Source: Thermoflexales bacterium (GTDB taxonomy: Bacteria; Chloroflexota; Anaerolineae; Fen-1058). Taken from it: a stretch of 7,769 bases of DNA. Every line of letters starts with the position of its first letter. Position 1 is the first letter of the stretch. The notes beneath the pieces were generated by a model. That model worked only from the letters and a program-made list of their open reading frames with translations, was not told where the DNA came from and ran no database searches. Positions 1 to 5,235 of the stretch are shown in pieces. The stretch spans positions 1 to 7,769 of the forward strand of contig JAUQXD010001391.1 in NCBI GenBank assembly GCA_030834835.1, written 5' to 3'. A program made the position numbers and the translations under genes.

Positions 1-47
1 GTAGTCTTCAGGACCGCGACGGTGCCTTTGCCGGGAAAATCTGCCAT
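1..47 (-). CDS. 5' end of a minus-strand gene, probably DUF362-domain protein (partial)
   Basis: Read on the minus strand, a perfect AGGAGG (60-55) stands 7 nt before an ATG at 47-45. The frame stays open to the window edge and gives MADFPGKGTVAVLKT. The SD, the spacing and the promoter upstream make a real start very likely. The short N-terminus, especially the VAVLKT strand, resembles the opening of DUF362-type proteins, which often begin by reading a 'VAVLKT.PETV' segment; this is from memory of the family and only 15 residues are visible. It is transcribed divergently from the alpha/alpha-toroid gene at 342. Gene presence is well supported; the identity is a guess. Confidence 0.6.
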   Translation of the reverse strand, partial: MADFPGKGTVAVLKT

Positions 48-80
48 GAGTAAACCTCCTGTGATTGAATCGCGACAGTG

Positions 81-109
81 ATTGTACCTGACGGCTACCC
101 CAATCGCAA
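81..109 (-). promoter_or_regulatory. Sigma70-like promoter for the minus-strand gene
   Basis: On the minus strand, TTGCGA (109-104) is followed after exactly 17 nt by TACAAT (86-81). This is a good match to the housekeeping -35/-10 consensus and would start transcription near position 74, about 27 nt before the ATG at 47. A 7-base direct repeat GTGATTG (61-67 and 78-84 on the + strand) overlaps the -10 and the start region and might be a regulator site. Assigned from sequence pattern only. Confidence 0.55.
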
Positions 110-136
110 GGCGGCGCTAATAAGGAATCGAAAATC

Positions 137-167
137 TTGACTCGCCAGCGAAAAATGGTGCTATACT
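137..167 (+). promoter_or_regulatory. Sigma70-like promoter with extended -10 for the leader RNA and toroid gene
   Basis: TTGACT (137-142) and TATACT (162-167) are separated by 19 nt, which is long, but the -10 carries the TGN extension (TGC at 159-161), which compensates for poor -35 spacing in this promoter class. Transcription would begin near 173-175, leaving a leader of about 165 nt before the ATG at 342. It is divergent from, and about 28 bp away from, the -35 of the minus-strand promoter. Confidence 0.6.
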
Positions 168-172
168 GAAAA

Positions 173-301
173 GCGGCCCAACAGGGATCGAACGTCGAGC
201 GCAACCCGCATAACCCCGCGTGCCTGCAACAGGAGGGCGCATGGCGAAACATCAGGCCGATCGAGCCGCCAGAGTATTCTGGAGTCGATCGGTTTTTGTT
301 T
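173..301 (+). ncRNA. Structured leader or small RNA ending in an intrinsic terminator (unrecognised class)
   Basis: Between the promoter at 137-167 and the terminator at 257-301 lies about 85 nt with no long reading frame but several short complementary stretches: CCTG-CAA-CAGG near 213-233 and GCGC at about 199-202 with 237-240. GGATCGA (185-191) could pair with TCGATC in the 3' arm of the terminator, a possible antiterminator. The arrangement promoter, aptamer-sized segment, terminator, SD, gene is that of a riboswitch or attenuator; the alternative is a stand-alone RNA of about 130 nt. I compared it by eye with the conserved cores of TPP, cobalamin, c-di-GMP-I, ZTP, fluoride, T-box, SRP and 6S RNAs and saw no match. 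A 22-codon ORF (241-309, MAKHQADRAARVFW...) has AGGAGGG only 3 nt before its ATG and runs through the terminator; it could be a leader peptide but is weakly supported. Confidence 0.45.
257..301 (+). terminator. Intrinsic terminator / attenuator hairpin in the 5' leader
   Basis: CCGATCGA (257-264) pairs perfectly with TCGATCGG (285-292). Inside, CCAGA pairs with TCTGG around a GTAT loop, leaving a small asymmetric internal loop. The stem is followed at once by TTTTTGTTT (293-301). This is a textbook Rho-independent terminator for + strand transcription, lying 40 nt upstream of the toroid start. Because the only gene it could stop before is the one downstream, it acts either as an attenuator or as the 3' end of a small RNA. 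Confidence 0.75.
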
Positions 302-341
302 GCCGATAGACGATTTGCGCAGTATGTAGAGGAGGATGTTT

Positions 342-1352
342 ATGACGTGGCAAGATCAACTCAAAGCCGACTCACTTGCGTGGCTGCTGGAATCCGAATC
401 GCCAGGCGTGCGCTATCTGGCCTTGCGTGATCTGGCCGAGGGCGGCGCGGCTGAATTACGCGCAGCGCGCAAGGCCGCGCACCGTGACGGGCCGATCGCG
501 GCCGTGTTGGCGAAGATGGATCCAGCGGGCTACTGGGCGGAACCCGGCCCGGGCTATCTCCCCAAGTATCAATCTACCGTCTGGTCGATCATCCTGCTCG
601 CGCAGCTGGGCGCGTCGATCGCGGACGACGTGCGCATCGCCCATGCGTGCACCTACGTGCTCGATCAGGCCCTGACAGACGGCGGGCAGTTCACGGCTTC
701 GGGTGCGCCGTCGGGCACCGCCGATTGTCTGCAAGGCAACCTGTGTTGGGCGTTGATCGAACTGGGCTGTGATGATCCCCGGTTGAAAACAGCCTATGAG
801 TGGATGGCCCGCAGCGTGACGGGCGAAGGCGTTGCGCCGCTGACGGACAAACACGCGGCGGTGCGTTACTACGCGGGCAAGTGCGGCCCGAACTTCGCGT
901 GCGGCTCGAACAACAAGCTGCCCTGCGCGTGGGGGGCGGTCAAAGTCATGCTGGCCTTCGGCAACTGGCCGGCGAAACAGCGCACACCCTTGATTAAACG
1001 TGCCATCAAGCAAGGGGCTGAGTTTCTACTCGCACCCGATCCGGCGACCGCTGCCTACCCGACCGGCTTCGCGGCTAAACCCAGCGGCAACTGGTGGAAA
1101 TTCGGCTTCCCGGTTTTCTATGTGACCGATCTGCTGCAAAACGTCGAAGCATTGGTGGCTCTGGGTTACGGTGCTGATCCGCGTTTAGAGAACGCCTTAC
1201 AAATGATACGCGACAAACAGGATGCGCAAGGCCGCTGGTCGTTAGACTATGACTACACCGGCAAAACGTGGGTCAACTTCGGGCCGAAGAAGCAGCCTAA
1301 CAAGTGGGTCACGCTGCGCGCGCTGCGGGTGTTGAAGGCTGTTGCGGATTGA
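342..1352 (+). CDS. Alpha/alpha-toroid (prenyltransferase/squalene-cyclase-like) protein
   Basis: A 336-residue soluble protein; there is no signal peptide or membrane segment. The start is ATG 342 because AGAGGAGG (328-335) lies 6 nt before it, whereas the ATG at 336 directly abuts the SD. The chain looks like repeated paired helices with 'GxW'-type turns: W79-81 region after PKYQSTVW (74-81), CWALIELG (135-142), CAWGAVKVMLAFG (195-207), GNWWKFGFPVFY (249-260), GRWSLDYDY (297-305), KWVTLRALRVLK (321-332). This pattern is typical of the squalene-cyclase/prenyltransferase C-20 toroid fold. Seven cysteines occur, six within 103-187 plus C195. Catalytic motifs of true squalene cyclases (DXDD) are not visible, so no reaction can be assigned. 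I recall that relatives are sometimes labelled 'nitrogen fixation protein NifH' in databases; this protein has no P-loop and is not nitrogenase reductase. It is preceded by the leader/terminator described above. Confidence 0.85.
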   Translation: MTWQDQLKADSLAWLLESESPGVRYLALRDLAEGGAAELRAARKAAHRDGPIAAVLAKMDPAGYWAEPGPGYLPKYQSTVWSIILLAQLGASIADDVRIAHACTYVLDQALTDGGQFTASGAPSGTADCLQGNLCWALIELGCDDPRLKTAYEWMARSVTGEGVAPLTDKHAAVRYYAGKCGPNFACGSNNKLPCAWGAVKVMLAFGNWPAKQRTPLIKRAIKQGAEFLLAPDPATAAYPTGFAAKPSGNWWKFGFPVFYVTDLLQNVEALVALGYGADPRLENALQMIRDKQDAQGRWSLDYDYTGKTWVNFGPKKQPNKWVTLRALRVLKAVAD

Positions 1353-1410
1353 AGATCCCGCTCTCGTAGGTCTTGAGGGTGTTACCTCTGACGGATGGGC
1401 ATATCATCCG

Positions 1411-1436
1411 CTGGCATGCTTGGCAAGTTGCCAGGC
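1411..1436. promoter_or_regulatory. Dyad-symmetric candidate operator upstream of the ABC operon
   Basis: TGGCAA-G-TTGCCA (1421-1433) is a perfect 13-bp inverted repeat. It extends to 1418-1436 (GC...GC) with one G-T position. A second pairing is possible between CTGGCA (1411-1416) and TGCCAG (1429-1434). It lies 38 nt before the ATPase ATG and 25 nt before its SD. A smaller dyad CGGATG/CATCCG sits just upstream (1392-1410). Such short, high-symmetry sites near a start suggest binding by a dimeric repressor (TetR-, LacI- or GntR-like), but no such regulator gene is in the window. No convincing -35/-10 pair was found in 1353-1473. Confidence 0.4.
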
Positions 1437-1473
1437 CGAAGTTGGGCCGCATTCAGGTTTAGGAGGGAAGGAA

Positions 1474-2352
1474 ATGAAACTTTCCATTTGCCATCTTTCC
1501 AAGCAATATCGCCGCGACTTCTGGGGTCTGCGCGACTTCGATATCGAACTCGCCCCCGGCGTGATCGGTTTGCTTGGACCGAACGGCGCGGGCAAGTCCA
1601 CGCTCATGCGCATGCTGGCCACGATTACACAGCCAACCGAAGGTACGGTCCAATGGAATGACACCGATATTGTCAAATCGCCAGATACGCTGCGCGCGGT
1701 TCTCGGTTACTTGCCCCAGGATTTCGGCGTCTACCCCAACCTGACCGGTGTGGAATTCCTCGAATACATGGCGGCCATCAAAGGTATGGACGCCAACACC
1801 GCCCGTCGTCGCATTGACGAACTATTGGTGGTGGTCAACTTGGTCAACGCTGCCAAACGCCCGCTTGGCGGATACTCTGGCGGGATGAAACAGCGCGTCG
1901 GCATCGCCCAGGCATTGCTCAATGATCCGCTACTGCTGATCGTGGACGAACCCACCGTCGGGCTTGACCCCGAAGAGCGTGTGCGCTTCCGCAATCTGCT
2001 TTCCGATCTGGCCGGCGAGCGCATCATCATTCTCTCGACACACATCGTCTCGGATGTAGAAGCCACCGCGACTGAAATTGTCGTCATCAATAAGGGGCGC
2101 AAAATCCAACATGCCGCACCCGAAAAACTGCTGGCGTTGTTGGATGGCAAGGTCTGGCAGTGGATCATCCCTTCTGAAGCGCTGACCGCGCTCAAGCAGA
2201 GTCATCTTGTCAGCGGAACCATCCGCCGCGAAAACGGGATCCAGGTGCGAATAGTGAGTGAAGCGAGTCCTTCACCCGAAGCGCGATTGGTCTCGCCGAG
2301 CCTCGAAGATGTATATCTGCATCTCGTCTCGGGGAACGGAGTCAGGCCATGA
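1474..2352 (+). CDS. ABC-2 type exporter, ATP-binding subunit
   Basis: A 292-residue cytoplasmic ATPase that would power the permease encoded next. The start is ATG 1474, with AGGAGGG (1461-1467) at good spacing; a longer in-frame TTG start at 1342 would overlap the previous gene and has no such signal. All ABC motifs are present in order: Walker A GPNGAGKST (35-43), Q-loop Q82, signature YSGGMKQR (134-141), Walker B LLLIVDEP (153-160) with catalytic E159, D-loop GLDP (163-166) and switch histidine H190 in STH. The C-terminal 80 residues follow the CcmA/NatA-like pattern, ending in SLEDVYLHLVSG, characteristic of ABC-2 exporter ATPases. The stop overlaps the permease start (ATGA), indicating translational coupling. 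The substrate is unknown; drug, lipid, peptide or ion export are all possible. Confidence 0.95.
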   Translation: MKLSICHLSKQYRRDFWGLRDFDIELAPGVIGLLGPNGAGKSTLMRMLATITQPTEGTVQWNDTDIVKSPDTLRAVLGYLPQDFGVYPNLTGVEFLEYMAAIKGMDANTARRRIDELLVVVNLVNAAKRPLGGYSGGMKQRVGIAQALLNDPLLLIVDEPTVGLDPEERVRFRNLLSDLAGERIIILSTHIVSDVEATATEIVVINKGRKIQHAAPEKLLALLDGKVWQWIIPSEALTALKQSHLVSGTIRRENGIQVRIVSEASPSPEARLVSPSLEDVYLHLVSGNGVRP

Positions 2353-3938
2353 ACACCCTGCGGGTCCTCTATCACATCGCGCGTGCGGACTTCCTCGAGC
2401 GCATCCGCCGCTACAGTTTTCTGCTCATGCTCGGGCTGGTGGTCTGGATCGGCTACCTCTCTGCCAGTGGGCAGTTCAACATGTCTTTGTCGCCCAATTA
2501 TCTCGGCATCCTCAACTCCGCCTGGGTCGGGGGCACCATGACCGTGACTGTGACAACCACGCTGAGCCTGGTGGGCTTTTACATTGTCAAAGGCTCGGTC
2601 AACCGAGATTACATCACCGGCGTCGGGCAGATCATGGCGACCACGCCGCTTAGTCGTCCGTTGTACATGCTGGGAAAATGGCTGAGCAACTTCGCCGTGC
2701 TGGGGATCACCATCGTCATCATGCTGCTGGCAGGGATCGTGATGAACCTGCTATCTGGCACCACGGGGTTCGATCTGGCGGCGCTGGCTGCCCCGCTCGT
2801 AATCATCGCCATTCCGGGTATGGGGCTGGCAGCCGCGTTTGCGGTGTTATTCGAGTCGGTCAGTTGGCTGCGTGGAGGATTGGGGAACGTGGTCTACTTT
2901 TTTGTTTTTCTATTTGGGCTGCTCGGTAGCGGCAGTGTTCTTACCACCGGTTTGCCGGGAACCACCGTCAACCCCTACATTGACTATACCGGCTGGCAGA
3001 TCATCGGCAATAGCGTAGCCGACGCCGCAAGAGTTGTCTATCCCGAAAGCGCGGGCCTATTTTCCTTCAGGATGGCCGAGGTGGCTGATCCTAAAATCTT
3101 TCCCTGGAACGGCGTCTCCTGGACAACAAACATCCTCTTGTCCCGTTTGTTCATCCTCGCGGTCTCAGTGGGACTGATGATGACATCCGCCCTTTTCTTT
3201 GACCGTTTCAACCCTTCGCGTCTCCTGCCCGGCAAGCAGGCGAAAACCAAATCAGACGCCCTTCGGCCCGCCATTGCTGGCGAAGCGACCTCCGTCTCGA
3301 ATGTCCATTTGACTCCGCTCACCGACACCCGCCCTCGATTCCGCTTCGGCGCGCTCTTCAGCGCCGAACTGAAACTTTTCCTGAAAGGTCAGCGCTGGTG
3401 GTGGTATGCCGTCGCCGTCGGGCTGGTCATCGCACAATTGGTCACCGCACTCGAAGTGACACGTACCCTTCTGCTTGTCGCCTGGGTCTGGCCTATCCTC
3501 ATTCTGAGTGGACTCGGCTGTCGTGAGAATCGCTTCGATACACGCCAGATCGTTTTCGCCGCTCAGCATCCGATCGCCAACCAGCTGCCCGCCGCCTGGC
3601 TCTCTGCCTTCGTCGTTATCGCGGCCTTAGGCTTTGGTGCGCTGATCAAATTCGTCCTCACGGGTGAAATTATCAGCGTTCCAGGCTGGCTGACCGGTGC
3701 AGTCTTTATCCCTTCGCTGGCGCTTGCTCTTGGTATATTGACCGGCTCCGGTAAAGCGTTTGAAGTGTTATATGTGGCCTGGATGTATATGCTTGCCCAG
3801 AAGGCGCCCCCTCTCGATTTTATAGGATTGACCCCGGATAGCCCGTGGTACATCTATGCTCCCGTGGCGCTTGCCCTGCTCGTAGTTGCGGCGCTGGCAA
3901 GACAGAGGCAGTTGACAACGAAGAGTATCTCGAAGTAA
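2349..3938 (+). CDS. ABC-2 type exporter, fused two-half permease
   Basis: A 529-residue polytopic membrane protein, partner of the preceding ATPase, beginning at the ATG inside the ATGA overlap. About 11-12 hydrophobic helices can be seen in two blocks: near 22-40, 60-80, 112-136, 145-168, 178-200 and 261-283, then a hydrophilic linker (about 285-345), then near 350-368, 373-389, 415-438, 447-466, 470-484 and 501-517. The linker begins with FFDRFNPSRLL and is rich in charged residues. After helix 2, the stretch DYITGVGQIMATTPLSRPLYMLGKWLSN (87-114) is the cytoplasmic coupling-type segment seen in ABC-2 permeases. The length equals two ordinary half-permeases, so one copy could supply the full transmembrane pore with an ATPase dimer. 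Substrate cannot be read from the sequence. Confidence 0.9.
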   Translation: MNTLRVLYHIARADFLERIRRYSFLLMLGLVVWIGYLSASGQFNMSLSPNYLGILNSAWVGGTMTVTVTTTLSLVGFYIVKGSVNRDYITGVGQIMATTPLSRPLYMLGKWLSNFAVLGITIVIMLLAGIVMNLLSGTTGFDLAALAAPLVIIAIPGMGLAAAFAVLFESVSWLRGGLGNVVYFFVFLFGLLGSGSVLTTGLPGTTVNPYIDYTGWQIIGNSVADAARVVYPESAGLFSFRMAEVADPKIFPWNGVSWTTNILLSRLFILAVSVGLMMTSALFFDRFNPSRLLPGKQAKTKSDALRPAIAGEATSVSNVHLTPLTDTRPRFRFGALFSAELKLFLKGQRWWWYAVAVGLVIAQLVTALEVTRTLLLVAWVWPILILSGLGCRENRFDTRQIVFAAQHPIANQLPAAWLSAFVVIAALGFGALIKFVLTGEIISVPGWLTGAVFIPSLALALGILTGSGKAFEVLYVAWMYMLAQKAPPLDFIGLTPDSPWYIYAPVALALLVVAALARQRQLTTKSISK

Positions 3939-4134
3939 GCCGTTCATTACACATCACACAGTTACCGAAGGAATGGACTCTGGGGATGACGGCAATCATG
4001 AGGCTTCAAACTTTCATGTTGCCCAACATTGGCAAGCAAACGACGGCGCGTCGCGAAGCGGACCGCCTGATGCAGCTGTTCAGTGGCCTTCGAAGTTTTG
4101 GCCGTGATTCTCTTCCGCCAAAGAGGTGATGTTG
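3939..4134. other. Long spacer between permease and methyltransferase, no convincing gene
   Basis: In this 196-base stretch two short frames are open: 3986-4129 (47 codons, MTAIMRLQTFML...SLPPKR) and 3973-4105 (44 codons, MDSGDDGNHEAS...). Each lacks a properly spaced SD, since purine-rich bases abut the ATG, and neither product is recognised. CTTCGAAG (about 4088-4095) is a perfect 8-bp palindrome, and GGCC flanks a T-rich centre nearby. No intrinsic terminator or clear promoter was seen. The genes on both sides point the same way, so they may still be co-transcribed. It could be a decayed gene or a multicopy intergenic element. Confidence 0.35.
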
Positions 4135-4677
4135 ATGAAAGACAAACTCCTCGCGCAGACCAGGCATGAATACAGCCCCAGACAACGATCTATTGCGCTG
4201 GCGATTGAAGCTGTCTTCTTCCTGGTGATATTCCCCTTTGTGCTCATTGCTCTTGGCGCAGTGCTCGATCGCTGGCTGCAGTGGTCGCCTATTCAATTTG
4301 AACCCATCCACCTTCTCCTCGGTGGGTTGTTTATCGTGGCGGGTTGGCTGTTCGCGATGTGGGCGAACTATGCTCAATTCACACTCGGTAGAGGCACACC
4401 GGTCCCGCTGATGGCCACTCAGAAACTGATTGTGCAACCGCCGTATACGTACTGCCGCAATCCCATGGCGTTGGGGGCCATTGTGATGTACCTCGGTGTC
4501 GCCATTCTATTCGGTTCGCCGGGTGCAGCGGTTCTGGTGTGCCTGGGCGCGATTGCGTTGTTGACCTACATCAAACGTGTTGAAGAGCAGGAAATGCTGA
4601 TCCGATTTGGACAGGAATACCTGGCGTACAAACAACGCACGCCATTTCTGATACCCCGTTTGCCGAAGAGCCGCTGA
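4135..4677 (+). CDS. Isoprenylcysteine carboxyl methyltransferase-like membrane protein
   Basis: A 180-residue integral membrane protein. ATG 4135 is chosen because AGAGG (4122-4126) is 8 nt before it; GTG 4126 and ATG 4129 lie in or against the SD. Hydrophobic helices are near 19-44, 57-79, 113-126 and 128-146. The C-terminal half carries the family hallmark of ICMT/phospholipid-methyltransferase-like enzymes: GPYTYCRNPMALG-like text (YTYCRNPMALG, 104-114), then a helical hairpin, then RVEEQEMLIRFGQEYLAYKQRTPFLIPRL (148-176), where the EE pair, the FG..Y..Y spacing and the terminal P-R form the S-adenosylmethionine-binding region in characterised relatives. It probably methylates a small membrane-embedded or lipophilic acceptor; bacteria rarely have prenylated cysteines, so the acceptor is unknown. 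It sits between an exporter and another small membrane protein, suggesting a role linked to membrane lipids or to the exported compound. Confidence 0.85.
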   Translation: MKDKLLAQTRHEYSPRQRSIALAIEAVFFLVIFPFVLIALGAVLDRWLQWSPIQFEPIHLLLGGLFIVAGWLFAMWANYAQFTLGRGTPVPLMATQKLIVQPPYTYCRNPMALGAIVMYLGVAILFGSPGAAVLVCLGAIALLTYIKRVEEQEMLIRFGQEYLAYKQRTPFLIPRLPKSR

Positions 4678-4736
4678 CCAGTCGGTTGAGCGCGGCATGC
4701 CACCGGATGTGGCCCTCGCCAGATCAGGAAGGTCAA

Positions 4737-5114
4737 ATGACTAACAGCCTATTGCTCTACGCCGGATCCATCATTGTCATCGTGTGGGGAATTGCCCACA
4801 TCGCCCCGACTCGATCCGTCATCGCAGGCTTCGGTACACTCTCGGCGGATAACCGGCAAATCATCACCATGGAGTGGGTTGCAGAAGGGTTTGCACTATC
4901 CTTCATTGGCGTACTGACCTTGCTGATCACCCTTCAGGCTAGCGGACCTAACCCTGTGGCAACCCTGGTGTATCGCGTATGCGCCAGCATGTTGGTTATC
5001 ATGGCCGGTTGGACTTTCGCTACCGGAGCAAGAACTTCCATCGTACCCATCAAGATTTGTCCACTCGTTAAGACCACGGCGGCGGTACTGCTCTTCCTGG
5101 GCAGTGTCGTGTGA
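4737..5114 (+). CDS. Small conserved four-helix membrane protein, function unknown
   Basis: A 125-residue membrane protein. ATG 4737 has AGGAAGG (4726-4732) just upstream; the longer TTG start at 4686 has no SD and adds a non-hydrophobic, poorly coding-like N-terminus. Hydrophobic helices lie near 4-22, 48-66, 75-94 and 107-124. Recognisable blocks are WGIAHIAPTRSVIAGFG (17-33), the loop LSADNRQIITMEWVAEG (35-51) and TGARTSIVPIKICPLVKT (96-113); from memory, the same blocks recur in a family of uncharacterised archaeal and bacterial membrane proteins. No catalytic motif is evident. It follows the methyltransferase by 59 nt on the same strand and probably shares its transcript. Confidence 0.8.
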   Translation: MTNSLLLYAGSIIVIVWGIAHIAPTRSVIAGFGTLSADNRQIITMEWVAEGFALSFIGVLTLLITLQASGPNPVATLVYRVCASMLVIMAGWTFATGARTSIVPIKICPLVKTTAAVLLFLGSVV

Positions 5115-5202
5115 AGGGGCCCAGGATATGTTGTAGGCACGCTCTACTTGATATGGTTCCCTCTGGTTGGTCTGAGGCTCTTCCAGTCAGGGCGAGTCAA
5201 AC

Positions 5203-5213
5203 CAGGTAACCTG
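5203..5213. promoter_or_regulatory. Short palindrome before the kinase gene (candidate operator)
   Basis: CAGGT-A-ACCTG is a perfect 11-bp inverted repeat ending 22 nt before ATG 5236 and 1 nt before the possible TTG start at 5215. No clear -35/-10 pair was found in 5115-5235, so its relation to a promoter is unknown. A palindrome this short can arise by chance. Confidence 0.2.
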
Positions 5214-5235
5214 ATTGATAACACCAAACGCTAAC

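Noticed and set aside
336..341. ATG 336 as start of the toroid gene
   Set aside because: It touches the SD AGGAGG with no spacer; ATG 342 has ideal 6-nt spacing.
456..1013. Long minus-strand open frame (185 codons) under the toroid gene
   Set aside because: Shadow of a GC-rich coding frame; Arg/Ala-rich low-information product with no recognisable domain.
1367..1395. Small GAGG/CCTC hairpin as a terminator of the toroid gene
   Set aside because: Stem too short and no T-run follows.
1342..1473. N-terminal extension of the ATPase from TTG 1342
   Set aside because: It overlaps the toroid gene, lacks an SD and adds 44 residues not typical of ABC ATPases; ATG 1474 has a strong SD.
1731..2195. 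Minus-strand open frame (154 codons) under the ATPase
   Set aside because: Ser/Thr-rich shadow of the ABC ATPase; no domain.
3912..3940. TTGACA at 3912-3917 as a promoter for the methyltransferase
   Set aside because: Perfect -35 match, but the sequence at 16-18 nt spacing (around 3934-3940) is not a credible -10.
4686..4736. N-terminal extension of the small membrane protein from TTG 4686
   Set aside because: No SD at the TTG, and the extra residues look non-coding; AGGAAGG supports ATG 4737.
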